64,000 nt of DNA from Paenibacillus kribbensis (GTDB lineage Bacteria > Bacillota > Bacilli > Paenibacillales > Paenibacillaceae), in assembly GCF_002240415.1 (NCBI RefSeq), contig NZ_CP020028.1, forward strand, positions 1,575,501 to 1,639,500, written 5' to 3'. This document shows positions 44,329 through 52,964 of this stretch, piece by piece. Numbering within the stretch: position 1 is the stretch's first letter; the number at the start of each line of letters is the position of its first letter. The position numbers and the translations under genes were made by a program. The notes below the pieces were generated by a model. The model made no database searches and was not told the DNA's origin. It saw only the letters and a list, made by a program, of their open reading frames with translations.

Positions 44329-44436
44329 CTTTGTACACTTCCCTGTTTTTTCTTTGTGATCCATCACGGTATTTTTGGTTTTAGATAAAACATAATTTAA
44401 ATTGTTTGTATTTTAGCTTAAATTTACAGGTTAGAC

Positions 44437-44452
44437 CGTGACATTGATCACG
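44437..44452. promoter_or_regulatory. CRP/ArcR-type palindrome upstream of argR
   Basis: CGTGA-CATTGA-TCACG is a perfect 5-6-5 inverted repeat close to the CRP-family consensus TGTGA-N6-TCACA. It lies in the 345-bp space between the divergent DGC gene and argR; the rest of that space is AT-rich with a hairpin (GAAGAGGA/TCCTCTTC, 44494-44529) and the dyad AGAGTATACACTCT (44583-44596). Confidence 0.55.
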
Positions 44453-44673
44453 ACAATATTTTTTCAAAATCTACCATTAAACCTTTAATACAAGAAGAGG
44501 AACTTCCAGAAATGAGAAACTCCTCTTCGTTCGTTTCAGTGTTATCAATGAAAATAAGTTCTGCGCCATCTCTTTGCTCCGAGAGTATACACTCTGTATC
44601 CCTTTTTATAGAAAATAATAGAAAATTAGAGCAAAATATGATAAAGCTATAATATAAAAAGGAGTGTCTTTCT

Positions 44674-45126
44674 ATGAAAAGAGAAAAAAGACAACGATTA
44701 ATTAAGCAATTGGTAAGCGAATATGAAATAGAAACACAAGAGAAGTTAGTAGAATTGTTGGCAGAACAAGATGTAATAGTAACGCAAGCTACGATTTCAC
44801 GGGATATCCGTGAGTTGAAATTAATAAAAATAGCTTCTCCGAAAGGATTTATGATCTATAATGTTTCCTCAGAAATGCCTTTGCAAACGGATTTGAAGTT
44901 AAAGAAGAAGTTAAAAGAAGTTGTTGTCAAGATTGATTATATCGATCAATTGACGATTATAAAAACGTTGCCTGGCAATGCAAATGTTATCGGTGTTTTA
45001 TTAGATAATTCAAATTGGAGAGAAATGGTAGGATGTGTATGCGGGAATGATACCTGCCTTGTCATTTCCCAAACCCTATCGGATCGAAAGATTTTAGAAG
45101 AAAGACTTAATTTAATTTTTAGATAA
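44674..45126 (+). CDS. argR: Arginine repressor/activator ArgR
   Basis: The RBS is AAAAGGAGTG. The 150 residues have the ArgR winged-helix domain (QEKLVELLAEQDVIVTQATISRDIRELKLIK) and the C-terminal oligomerisation/arginine-binding domain (NANVIGVLLDN, CGNDTCLVI, in which the Asp binds arginine). As first gene of the deiminase cluster it probably makes arc expression arginine-dependent. AT-rich composition matches the arc genes and not the flanks. Confidence 0.93.
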   Translation: MKREKRQRLIKQLVSEYEIETQEKLVELLAEQDVIVTQATISRDIRELKLIKIASPKGFMIYNVSSEMPLQTDLKLKKKLKEVVVKIDYIDQLTIIKTLPGNANVIGVLLDNSNWREMVGCVCGNDTCLVISQTLSDRKILEERLNLIFR

Positions 45127-45193
45127 AATAGCTAGTAGATTGTCAAGTGAGAATACGAGGTTACTTGAATTTAGTAATTAAAGAGTGTAGGAT

Positions 45194-45262
45194 GCCCGAA
45201 ATTGAGCATGCCGTAGCCGTGATGTATCTTGTTGGATCAAGCATCACAGCTACCTTGCGGGC
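45194..45262 (+). other. Strong RNA hairpin between argR and arcA
   Basis: GTAGC-C-GTGATG-TAT-CTTG pairs with CAAG-CATCAC-A-GCTAC around TTGGAT, enclosed by GCCCG/CGGGC. It could terminate argR mRNA, or be the end of a mobile-element relic; a 78-codon frame across it (45147-45383) is not convincing as a gene. The space up to arcA is about 430 bp. Confidence 0.6.
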
Positions 45263-45450
45263 GTTCCTTCGCTCTTTTCCTTTTGAATGCGCTTCCATTT
45301 TACATAGGCTGCAAGTTGAGCATGCATTTTTAGATCAGCAGTTACAGTCCAGATATTCATCATATATACGTAATATGAAATAGATTTCGCAGATAAACTG
45401 ACAAAATCTATTATAAAAATACATTTTTTTTATTATTTTAAAAATAAAAA

Positions 45451-45466
45451 CGTGAAATATTTCTCA
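45451..45466. promoter_or_regulatory. CRP/ArcR-type site upstream of arcA
   Basis: CGTGA-AATATT-TCTCA, 8 of 10 arm positions matching TGTGA-N6-TCACA, 91 bases before the arcA start. Confidence 0.5.
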
Positions 45467-45512
45467 ACAAAAATGTTGGCGTTTGCACGAGGCGGAAAGC
45501 ATGGACCATTTA

Positions 45513-45532
45513 TGATGCATTTGTATACATCA
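45513..45532. promoter_or_regulatory. Dyad just upstream of arcA, possible ArgR site
   Basis: TGATG-N10-CATCA lies 25 bases before the start codon. It could be an ArgR operator, though it does not match the ARG box well. Confidence 0.3.
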
Positions 45533-45556
45533 AAGATTAAAAAGGAGGTACGACCC

Positions 45557-46789
45557 ATGAAGCATCCATTGCATGTTGCTTCGGAAATTGGGGAATTACA
45601 AACGGTTTTATTAAAACGTCCGGGACAAGAATTGGAGAACTTAACGCCGGAATATTTACAACCGTTATTATTTGACGATATTCCCTTTTTGCCAGTGATT
45701 CAAAAAGAACATGATTATTTTGCCCAAACATTACGCAATCGGGGAATTGAAGTTCTTTATTTGGAAAAACTCGCGGCCGAGGCATTAGTGGATAAAAGCC
45801 TCAGAGAAGAATTTGTTGACCAAATGTTAGAAGAAGGAAGGGCCGAAGGAAATGTTTCACATCAAATTTTAAAAGAATATTTACTTTCCTTCTCCAATGA
45901 AGATTTAGTTCAAAAAATAATGAGTGGTGTACGAAAAAACGAAATTGAAACGGGTAAGAGTATGCAATTACATGAATTTATGCAAGATCATTCTCCATTT
46001 TATTTGGTTCCAATGCCAAATTTATATTTTACCCGCGATCCTGCAGCTGTTATTGGTGATGGATTAACGATTAATAAAATGAGGGAAACTGCACGAAGAC
46101 GTGAATCTATGTTTATGGAGTACGTTGTTAAACATCACCCGAGATTTACCAGTCATAATGTACCGATTTGGCTGGATCGCAATTATGAATTTCCAATCGA
46201 AGGTGGTGATGAGCTCATTTTAAATGAAGAAACCATTGCCATTGGTGTATCTGCCCGTACTTCAGCTAAAGCTATTGAACGTTTAGCCCTGAATCTATTT
46301 AGCCGTCAAGAAAAATTCAAACGAGTACTAGCCATTGAAATTCCAAAATGCCGGGCATTTATGCATTTAGATACCGTATTTACGATGGTTGATTATGATA
46401 AATTTACAATTCATCCCGCGATCCAAGGACCGCAAGGAAATATGAATATTTATGTTTTAGAGAAAGGCCCGGATGAAGAAACGCTTAAAATTACCCATCA
46501 CACCTCTTTAACGGAATCGCTAAAAGAGGTTTTGGGCTTAAAGGATTTGGTTCTTATTCCTTGTGGCGGAGGAGATGCAATAGCCTCTGCTCGTGAACAA
46601 TGGAATGACGGATCCAATACGTTAGCCATTGCGCCAGGAGTTGTTGTTACGTATGACCGTAACTATGTATCCAATGCTTTATTGCGTGAACACGGTATCG
46701 AGGTCATTGAAATATTGAGCTCGGAATTATCCCGTGGCCGTGGGGGTCCACGTTGTATGAGTATGCCAATCGTTCGAAAAGATATTTAA
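45557..46789 (+). CDS. arcA: Arginine deiminase ArcA
   Basis: The ATG at 45557 follows AAAGGAGGTACG; upstream in-frame starts lie inside the CRP-like operator. The 410 residues show all deiminase landmarks: [38 protein letters not shown] (catalytic His), and Cys400 in [11 protein letters not shown], the nucleophile. It hydrolyses arginine to citrulline and ammonia, the first step of ATP-yielding anaerobic arginine use. It begins the arcABDC operon. Confidence 0.97.
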   Translation: MKHPLHVASEIGELQTVLLKRPGQELENLTPEYLQPLLFDDIPFLPVIQKEHDYFAQTLRNRGIEVLYLEKLAAEALVDKSLREEFVDQMLEEGRAEGNVSHQILKEYLLSFSNEDLVQKIMSGVRKNEIETGKSMQLHEFMQDHSPFYLVPMPNLYFTRDPAAVIGDGLTINKMRETARRRESMFMEYVVKHHPRFTSHNVPIWLDRNYEFPIEGGDELILNEETIAIGVSARTSAKAIERLALNLFSRQEKFKRVLAIEIPKCRAFMHLDTVFTMVDYDKFTIHPAIQGPQGNMNIYVLEKGPDEETLKITHHTSLTESLKEVLGLKDLVLIPCGGGDAIASAREQWNDGSNTLAIAPGVVVTYDRNYVSNALLREHGIEVIEILSSELSRGRGGPRCMSMPIVRKDI

Positions 46790-46813
46790 ATTACGGAGAA
46801 AGCAGGGATAAAT

Positions 46814-47812
46814 ATGGGAAAAACTAATTCAAGCTTAAAAGGCAGAAGTTTTCTTGCAGAGATCGATTTTACAGAAGAGGAATTGTTATATTTGCTTGAT
46901 TTAGCAGCAGATTTAAAAGAGAAAAAGAAAAACGGCATTCCCCATCGTTATTTGGAGGGCAAAAATATAGCTCTTTTATTTGAAAAAACTTCTACCCGTA
47001 CACGGTGTGCATTTACAGTAGCTTGTACAGATTTAGGAGCGCATCCCGAGTATTTGGGTAAAGGTGATATTCAGCTTGGTAAAAAAGAATCCGTAGAAGA
47101 CACGGCGAAAGTGTTGGGCCGCATGTTTGACGGAATTGAGTTCCGCGGTTTTGCTCATAAAACAGTGGAATCTTTGGCTGAGCATTCGGGTGTACCGGTG
47201 TGGAACGGTCTAACGGATATGTGGCATCCAACCCAAACGCTCGCGGATTTATTAACCATCCAGGAACATATAGGGCATTTGCGAAATGTGAAGCTCGTTT
47301 ATGTTGGCGATGGCCGAAACAATGTTGCTAATAGCTTATTGGTGGGTGGTTCAATCGTTGGAATGGATGTTCGGATTTGTGCGCCACAATCATTATGGCC
47401 AGCACAAGAAGTCATTTATTTGGCCAAAAAATGTAGTGACCAGGTAATGGTAACCAGTAGCATTGAAGAGGCTGTTGCGGGCGCAGATGTAATCTACACA
47501 GATGTTTGGGTATCTATGGGGGAAGAAGATAAATTTGCTGAACGTATTGAGCTGCTCTCGCCTTATCAAGTAAATATGCAAATGATTAAAGAAACAGGGA
47601 ATAAGGATGTGATTTTTCTACATTGTTTACCCGCATTTCATGATTTGGAAACAACGTATGGAAAAGAAATTTACGAAAAATATGGATTGAGAGAAATGGA
47701 AGTAACCGATGAGGTATTCCGCAGCAAGCATTCCAAAGTATTCGATCAAGCTGAAAATAGAATGCATACCATTAAAGCGGTTTTGGCAGCTACTTTAGGA
47801 AATATGGAGTAA
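46814..47812 (+). CDS. arcB: Ornithine carbamoyltransferase, catabolic (ArcB)
   Basis: It starts 24 bases after arcA. The 332 residues contain the carbamoyl-phosphate loop [20 protein letters not shown], the ornithine-loop VSMGEE and [10 protein letters not shown]. In this operon it runs phosphorolysis of citrulline to ornithine and carbamoyl phosphate. Length and sequence fit the Bacillus arc enzyme. Confidence 0.96.
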   Translation: MGKTNSSLKGRSFLAEIDFTEEELLYLLDLAADLKEKKKNGIPHRYLEGKNIALLFEKTSTRTRCAFTVACTDLGAHPEYLGKGDIQLGKKESVEDTAKVLGRMFDGIEFRGFAHKTVESLAEHSGVPVWNGLTDMWHPTQTLADLLTIQEHIGHLRNVKLVYVGDGRNNVANSLLVGGSIVGMDVRICAPQSLWPAQEVIYLAKKCSDQVMVTSSIEEAVAGADVIYTDVWVSMGEEDKFAERIELLSPYQVNMQMIKETGNKDVIFLHCLPAFHDLETTYGKEIYEKYGLREMEVTDEVFRSKHSKVFDQAENRMHTIKAVLAATLGNME

Positions 47813-47836
47813 AGAAGGAATTCATCTTCCTTCTTT
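47811..47836 (+). terminator. Intercistronic hairpin between arcB and arcD
   Basis: AAAGAAGGAA and TTCCTTCTTT form a perfect 10-bp stem around TTCATC, starting in the arcB stop codon and followed by CTCTCTCTCTTTT. It may attenuate arcD-arcC or protect the arcAB message. Confidence 0.5.
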
Positions 47837-47883
47837 CTCTCTCTCTTTTCCTTAACACGATCAAATAGAGAGAGGTGAGTGTA

Positions 47884-49299
47884 GTGGGTGAAGAAAAGAA
47901 ATTAGGATTATTTACTTTAACAGCTCTTGTTGTCGGTTCGATGATAGGCGGTGGAGCATTTAACCTGGCAAGTGATATGGCCAAAGAAGCCGGAGCCGGA
48001 GCGATCATGATTGGGTGGGTGATCACAGGCATCGGAATGATTGCACTTGGATTGTCCTTTCAGAATTTAACTAAAAAAAGGCCGGATTTGGATGGTGGTA
48101 TTTTTAGTTATGCGAAAGCTGGATTTGGAAATTTTATGGGGTTTAATAGCGCGTGGGGGTATTGGGTAGCCGCATGGCTTGGGAATGTAGCTTACGCAAC
48201 TTTACTATTTAGTTCATTAGGCTATTTTTTTTCCATTTTTGATGGGGGGCAAAATATAGCATCAATCATTGGTGCGAGCATCTTGCTCTGGTGTGTTCAC
48301 CTGCTGATTTTACGAGGCGTACAATCGGCAGCGCTTATAAATCTAGTAACTACAATCGCAAAATTAGTACCTGTGTTTGTATTCATTATTGTGGGAATCT
48401 TTGCTTTTCAACTCCATGTATTCGTAGACGGATTTTGGGGACAAGGCGGTACTTTTAATTGGGGGGCGGTAGGCAGTCAAGTTAAAAGCACAATGCTTGT
48501 AACGGTCTGGGTGTTTACTGGTGTTGAAGGGGCTGTTGTTCTATCTGGCCGTGCAAAAAATAAAAGTGATGTCGGGAAAGCGACAGTCATTGGATTGATC
48601 GGAACACTTATTGTTTACGTATTGATTACATTATTATCTCTCGGGCTTATGCAGCAAGCGGATATTGCTAATTTGAAAAATCCAGCTATGGCCTATTTAT
48701 TTGAAAGTGTTGTTGGAAAATGGGGAGCTGCATTTATTAACCTGGGTTTGGTTGTTTCCGCCTCAGGCGCTTGGCTCGGGTGGACTTTACTTGCATCTGA
48801 AATTCCATATTTAGCCGCTAAAGATGGTACATTTCCAAAGTGGTTTGCGAAAGAGAATAAAAATAAAGCTCCTGTAAATTCATTATGGATTACAAATGGT
48901 TTAATTCAACTTTTTTTATTAACCTTCATTATTTCGGATAAAGCGTATCATTTTGCGTTTTCTCTAGCATCCTCCGCTATTTTAGTTCCTTATGTGTTTT
49001 CAGCATTTTATCAATTGAAGTATAGCTTGCGATCAAACGAAAAAGGTCGAACCCTCAATATAGTCATTGGGACCGTTGCAAGTATTTATGGGATTTGGTT
49101 AGTTTATGCGGCTGGGTTAAATTACTTGTTATTAGCAATGACCTTATATGCACCGGGCATTTTTATCTATTATAAGCTGCAAAAGCAAAATAATCCAAAA
49201 CAAGTATTTACTCAGGTGGAACTGATATTATCTGTTGCTATTGCTGCTTTGGCAGTATTCACAATCTATGAGTTAGTTATGGGGAATTTTGCGATTTAA
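47884..49299 (+). CDS. arcD: Arginine/ornithine antiporter ArcD
   Basis: The GTG at 47884 follows GAGAGAGG by 8 bases. The 471 residues form about 12-13 membrane helices of the APC amino-acid antiporter group (FTLTALVVGSMIGGGAFNL at the N-terminus, GVEGAVVLSGRAKNKSDVG in the middle). It exchanges outside arginine for inside ornithine, without net energy cost to the cell. Confidence 0.94.
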   Translation: MGEEKKLGLFTLTALVVGSMIGGGAFNLASDMAKEAGAGAIMIGWVITGIGMIALGLSFQNLTKKRPDLDGGIFSYAKAGFGNFMGFNSAWGYWVAAWLGNVAYATLLFSSLGYFFSIFDGGQNIASIIGASILLWCVHLLILRGVQSAALINLVTTIAKLVPVFVFIIVGIFAFQLHVFVDGFWGQGGTFNWGAVGSQVKSTMLVTVWVFTGVEGAVVLSGRAKNKSDVGKATVIGLIGTLIVYVLITLLSLGLMQQADIANLKNPAMAYLFESVVGKWGAAFINLGLVVSASGAWLGWTLLASEIPYLAAKDGTFPKWFAKENKNKAPVNSLWITNGLIQLFLLTFIISDKAYHFAFSLASSAILVPYVFSAFYQLKYSLRSNEKGRTLNIVIGTVASIYGIWLVYAAGLNYLLLAMTLYAPGIFIYYKLQKQNNPKQVFTQVELILSVAIAALAVFTIYELVMGNFAI

Positions 49300-49335
49300 G
49301 TTTATTGGCAATAAAAACAATTGGAGGGTTGAAGT

Positions 49336-50298
49336 ATGGCACGCAGAAAAATTGTAGTGGCACTAGGCGGAAACGCGATACAATCCGTGGACGCTACGGC
49401 ACAGGCACAACAAGAAGCATTAGAAAAAACAGCGGAACAACTTGTAAAAATAATAGAAAATGATGTGGATATCGTAATTGTCCATGGGAATGGTCCGCAA
49501 GTAGGAAATATTTTATTACAGCAAAAAGCGGCGGAATCAGAAAAAACCCCCGCCATGCCGCTAGATACTTGTGGTGCGATGAGTCAAGGAATGATTGGCT
49601 ATTGGATGGGAAATGCGATTGCAAAAGTATTGAGAAAACGGGATATAAATAAAGATGTAGTAACAATCGTAACAAGAGTGGTCGTCGATGAAAAAGATGA
49701 AGCATTTAATAATCCCACCAAACCAATCGGGCCTTTTTATACAGAGGACGAAGCAAGAAAGGTCATGAAGGAAACAAAAGTGGTATTTAAAGAAGATGCA
49801 GGAAGAGGGTGGAGACGAGTTGTACCGTCACCAACACCTGTAAGCATTCTTGAATATAAAGTGATTGATTCTTTGGTGAATGATGGAAATATCGTCATTG
49901 CTGTTGGAGGTGGCGGAATTCCGATCATTCATTCTCATGATGAATTGACAGGGACTGAAGCGGTTATTGATAAAGACTTCGCCGCTCAGAAATTAGCTGA
50001 ATTAGTAGGTGCCGATACGCTTGTCATTTTAACTGCAGTTGATTTTGTGTATGTGAATTTTAATAAGCCCAATCAAAAAAGGTTAGAGCTTGTAACCAGT
50101 GATGAATTAGAAGGATATATAAAGGAACAACATTTTGCAGCGGGAAGTATGCTACCCAAAATTGAAGCTGCGATTCATTTTGTGAATACCAATTCAGAAC
50201 GAAAAGCCATTATTACTTCTTTAGAGAAGGTATTTGAAGCATTAGAAGGAAAAACAGGTACGGTTATTTCTAAACAAGAGGGATCTGTGCATGTATAA
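49336..50298 (+). CDS. arcC: Carbamate kinase ArcC
   Basis: The RBS is TTGGAGGG. The 320 residues start KIVVALGGNAI and have VIVHGNGPQVG, TVVSR-like TIVTRVVVDE, IAVGGGGIPII and AVIDKDFAAQKLA, all carbamate kinase signatures. It makes ATP from carbamoyl phosphate and ADP, the energy-yielding step of the pathway. Confidence 0.97.
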   Translation: MARRKIVVALGGNAIQSVDATAQAQQEALEKTAEQLVKIIENDVDIVIVHGNGPQVGNILLQQKAAESEKTPAMPLDTCGAMSQGMIGYWMGNAIAKVLRKRDINKDVVTIVTRVVVDEKDEAFNNPTKPIGPFYTEDEARKVMKETKVVFKEDAGRGWRRVVPSPTPVSILEYKVIDSLVNDGNIVIAVGGGGIPIIHSHDELTGTEAVIDKDFAAQKLAELVGADTLVILTAVDFVYVNFNKPNQKRLELVTSDELEGYIKEQHFAAGSMLPKIEAAIHFVNTNSERKAIITSLEKVFEALEGKTGTVISKQEGSVHV

Positions 50299-50479
50299 AT
50301 AACATTAAAAATACTGCTCTTTAAACAATATGGTCGAGTTTGGGCTGACTTTTGCTCCCGAATTCGGCCTGCTTGTTTCATTGATCATTTATAGTTTATG
50401 GAGGGCTAAATTGCTCAGTACATAGGATAAATGATAAAATTTCTATTATATTCTATTATGAAACAAGAGAGGTGTATTT

Positions 50480-51169
50480 ATGGATAAAAGGAATGTGATG
50501 GAAAATTTAAAGCAGTTTAATTTATTTGCTGATTTATCAGAAAAAAAATTAAAAACCTTAAGAGAGTTTGTCTATTGGCGAACTTATAAGAAGGGTCAAT
50601 TTTTATTTTTAGAAGGGGACTTAAGGGAGCGAATTTACCTTATGTTAGAGGGCTTTGTAAAGTTAGAGCGGGTCAATCAAAGTGGAAATTTACTATATGA
50701 GGACTATGTAAAACAATATTCAATTTTCCCTTATGGCGGTATGTTTACAGATCAAAGATACAATTACTCGGCAGAAGCACTGACAGATGTAGATGTGTAT
50801 TATATTCCTACAGCGATTTTTGAAGATATGTTGAAAGCCAATCCAAAGCAATTATTATCTGTTGTTCAGCAGTTTTCTTTAATCTTAAAACTTCATGAGC
50901 ATCGTATACAATATATTACAATCCCCAATGCACAAGATCGGGTAATTCAGTCACTTAATTATTTAAGGCAGGATTTAGGGGAACAAAACGGTGAAGAGAT
51001 TGTCATTTCGTGTCCACTGACAACAATTGGAATTTCAAAAATATCCGGAACGTCTCGAGAAACGGTTAGCGGTGTGTTAAATCAGTTAAAGAAAGATCAT
51101 ATTATTACCGTTTCAGGTAAAAAAATTATAATACATGACCCAACTTATTTTGAAGAAATCTCTATATGA
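50480..51169 (+). CDS. arcR: Crp/Fnr-family regulator ArcR
   Basis: The RBS is AGAGAGG. The 229 residues have an N-terminal cyclic-nucleotide-type beta-barrel (KKGQFLFLEGDLRERIYLMLEGFVKLE) and a C-terminal winged helix (ISKISGTSRETVSGVLNQLKKD). There is no N-terminal cysteine cluster, so it is not an Fnr-type iron-sulfur sensor itself. Its place at the end of the arc cluster matches Bacillus licheniformis ArcR, the activator of anaerobic arc expression. The palindromes at 44437 and 45451 are likely sites. Confidence 0.92.
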   Translation: MDKRNVMENLKQFNLFADLSEKKLKTLREFVYWRTYKKGQFLFLEGDLRERIYLMLEGFVKLERVNQSGNLLYEDYVKQYSIFPYGGMFTDQRYNYSAEALTDVDVYYIPTAIFEDMLKANPKQLLSVVQQFSLILKLHEHRIQYITIPNAQDRVIQSLNYLRQDLGEQNGEEIVISCPLTTIGISKISGTSRETVSGVLNQLKKDHIITVSGKKIIIHDPTYFEEISI

Positions 51170-51173
51170 AATT

Positions 51174-51212
51174 AAAGATGAACGTCTTCAAAAAGAAGCC
51201 GTTCATCTTTTT
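51174..51212 (+). terminator. Terminator of arcR
   Basis: AAAGATGAACG-TCTTC pairs with GAAGC-CGTTCATCTTT, then TT. Confidence 0.85.
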
Positions 51213-51378
51213 GCTTTTTGTTTATGACGATGAATAAAATCCTTCATTTCTGCAGCTGCATTCGAACGTTGTTCGTTCGAGATCGGAACAGCCATGATCC
51301 CATCGTCGAGAGTACGAATTATAGGGCGATTATCAAAAACCGATCCCCGACAGCTACTAAAGGTTTTGACTTACGCAT
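51203..51378 (-). pseudogene. Frameshifted small gene next to the right-hand DGC fragment
   Basis: An AAAGGAG RBS precedes ATG at 51378 (MRKSKPLVAVGDR), which hits a stop after about 20 codons. A second frame then gives FDNRPIIRTLDDGIMAVP and NAAAEMKDFIHRHKQKAKR to a stop at 51203. A single base change at a T-tract would join them into a protein of about 57 residues. Family unknown. Its 3' end overlaps the arcR terminator. Confidence 0.45.
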
Positions 51379-51393
51379 GAGCATCAACTCCTT

Positions 51394-51514
51394 TAAGATT
51401 TGTGTGTAAGCATTTCTATAATGATTGGGGCTAGGATCTTCTCCTATTATTTTAGGTACGTCAAAGTCAGACAACACGAAATAGTGTTTGGGTTGACTTC
51501 ATGCCTTGCTAAGC
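51394..51514. repeat. Flanking direct repeat, right copy (DGC gene fragment)
   Basis: 121 bp, over 90 percent identical to 43987-44108, with a one-base deletion (GGTTGACTTC against GGTTGAACTTC). Only the C-terminal part of the DGC gene is present, so it is a nonfunctional fragment. Confidence 0.85.
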
Positions 51515-51597
51515 TGTCTTGTGTCTAGCTTGTTGCAGTGTACGATCTGCTTTTAAAATGTAAACCTAAAAAATCTTGGGATAATGCGGTAAATAGG

Positions 51598-51886
51598 CTA
51601 GAGAATATTTGTGGAGTGCTTGATGGGAAAGATCAAGCGAATTCCGTCTTTTACTCCTTCCATATTGATGGACTGCTTGTGTTGGCTTAACTGATAACCT
51701 ATGGCTTCTTCCCATTCAGATAGCAGATGTTGGAATATCCTCGTTTTGATTTATTTTGATTTGATTCATTTGAGCGAATAGATTTTTGTCGTCCGATGAA
51801 CATGAAACTTGTTGCTTACTAGTGAGTTCTAGTTGATAAAACCGTTGGCGTAATGCTTCTTGAAACCAATTTGGCCAATTTGACAT
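51598..51886 (-). pseudogene. Frameshifted small gene, copy 1 (WFQEALRQRFYQLEL family)
   Basis: ATG at 51886 opens MSNWPNWFQEALRQRFYQLE and runs about 58 codons to a stop; a shifted frame continues FQHLLSEWEEAIGYQLSQHK and MEGVKDGIRLIFPIKHS to 51598. One inserted base explains the break. The repaired product would have about 97 residues of unknown function. A shorter, decayed relative lies at 52590-52668, so it belongs to a repeated unit of the toxin/immunity array. Confidence 0.55.
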
Positions 51887-51966
51887 AACACATTTTCCAT
51901 CCTGTGGTTTGAGTGTGTATAGTAACTCTTATAGGGAGGGATGGCAAGTCGTTGTTTTGTGTGAAA

Positions 51967-52009
51967 AAAAGCTTATTCCTAACTTATAGTCAAGTTGGAA
52001 TAAGCTTTT
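51967..52009. terminator. Terminator after the second immunity gene
   Basis: AAAAGCTTATTCC pairs with GGAATAAGCTTTT; A- and T-runs on both sides. Confidence 0.75.
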
Positions 52010-52089
52010 GAAATGTGTTGAATTTTTATCAGTTTGTTTTATGCCTAGCTTGTTATATTGTACGAACTTGTTACGTTGTAGACTCCTGA

Positions 52090-52461
52090 CTATTGTCCAT
52101 CCTCAGTTTTTATTTCTTTCCATTCAACCTCGTTAGATTGAATGCTTAGTACAATTACATCGTCCAAACCATTAAGAACCATTTTAATACACTCATCTTC
52201 TCCATCACATGGGAGTAAATCTACCTCTAGTATTTCACTACTGTCCAAATTAAATAATTGAGGTTCAGTTTTGTAGAATGTTACATCAGAAAAAATTAAT
52301 ATTCCAAGCTGCATTTCTGGTTCAGTTTCAACATAGAAAGATTGCTTCCACTGACACAATTCTAAAGTCAATTTTAACTGCTTCTCGACCTCATTATATT
52401 TCAAATCCTCTACAAGACTATCAAAAAGGGTATACATTTTAATAAATTCTGACGGTTTCAT
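52090..52461 (-). CDS. Putative immunity protein (second unit of the toxin array)
   Basis: The RBS GGGAGAG precedes the ATG. The 123 residues are acidic and soluble, without recognised family motifs (LGILIFSDVTFYKTEPQLF). Fourteen bases upstream ends a relic of a toxin tip (DVNGNPVAKGSKASHIIP), the same arrangement as the EndoU toxin and its neighbour, so it is likely the antidote of a lost toxin. The function is inferred from position only. Confidence 0.6.
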   Translation of the reverse strand: MKPSEFIKMYTLFDSLVEDLKYNEVEKQLKLTLELCQWKQSFYVETEPEMQLGILIFSDVTFYKTEPQLFNLDSSEILEVDLLPCDGEDECIKMVLNGLDDVIVLSIQSNEVEWKEIKTEDGQ

Positions 52462-52475
52462 TTTTCTCTCCCAAT

Positions 52476-52562
52476 CTAAGGTATAATGTGAGATGCTTTC
52501 GAGCCTTTTGCTACCGGATTACCATTAACATCAAGGTAATAATCATTTTTCCTTGTTCTTTA
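52476..52562 (-). pseudogene. Relic of a polymorphic-toxin C-terminal tip
   Basis: The last codons read DYYLDVNGNPVAKGSKASHI and end 14 bases before the putative immunity gene. Asp-x-Asn-Gly-x-Pro-x-x-Lys-Gly-Ser-x-Ala-Ser-His is a pattern I associate with C-termini of polymorphic toxins. No start or RBS: an orphan tip. Confidence 0.45.
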
Positions 52563-52589
52563 CCTTCAAAACCATCGTTGAATACGAGG

Positions 52590-52668
52590 CTTGTTGCTCA
52601 CTGGCAAGTTCTAATTGATAAAATCGCTGCCGTAATGCTTCCAGAAACCATTCTGGTCAATTGACATA
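52590..52668 (-). pseudogene. Decayed small gene, copy 2
   Basis: The frame PEWFLEALRQRFYQLELASE matches PNWFQEALRQRFYQLELTSK in copy 1 (51886). It lacks an intact start and the second half. Confidence 0.5.
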
Positions 52669-52784
52669 GCACATTTCCCTTCCGTTGTTGAAGTGGGTGG
52701 TAGTTAACTCTGATGGGAGGGCTGGCAAGTCATTGTTTTTGAGTATTGGGGTTATTTCTTCCTCCTTTGAGCTTGGGCATGCCA

Positions 52785-52828
52785 AAAAGCTCATTCCTCA
52801 CTTAAGGTTCAAGTTTGGAATAAGCTTT
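52785..52828. terminator. Terminator after the first immunity gene
   Basis: AAAAGCTCATTCC pairs with GGAATAAGCTTT; closely related in sequence to the terminator at 51967. Confidence 0.65.
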
Positions 52829-52964
52829 GAAAGTTTATCAAGTGTTTGAATCATTTTGTGTTTGGTTTGTTGGTTGTATTGTACGATCTTGTTGTTGAGT
52901 CTGTAAACGAGTTCACACAAAATACTTGACAACCCCGAATAAGCTTTTCAGTTGTTTATTATGT

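Noticed and set aside
45147..45383. 78-codon frame between argR and arcA
   Set aside because: It runs through a strong hairpin, has no RBS and no recognisable protein pattern; better described as a structured intergenic region.
45452..45556. Upstream extension of arcA
   Set aside because: The GTG lies inside a CRP-like operator; the ATG at 45557 has a near-perfect RBS and the conserved N-terminus.
51218..51409. 63-codon plus-strand frame after arcR
   Set aside because: It is antisense to the frameshifted small gene and the DGC fragment, has no RBS, and starts in the terminator region.
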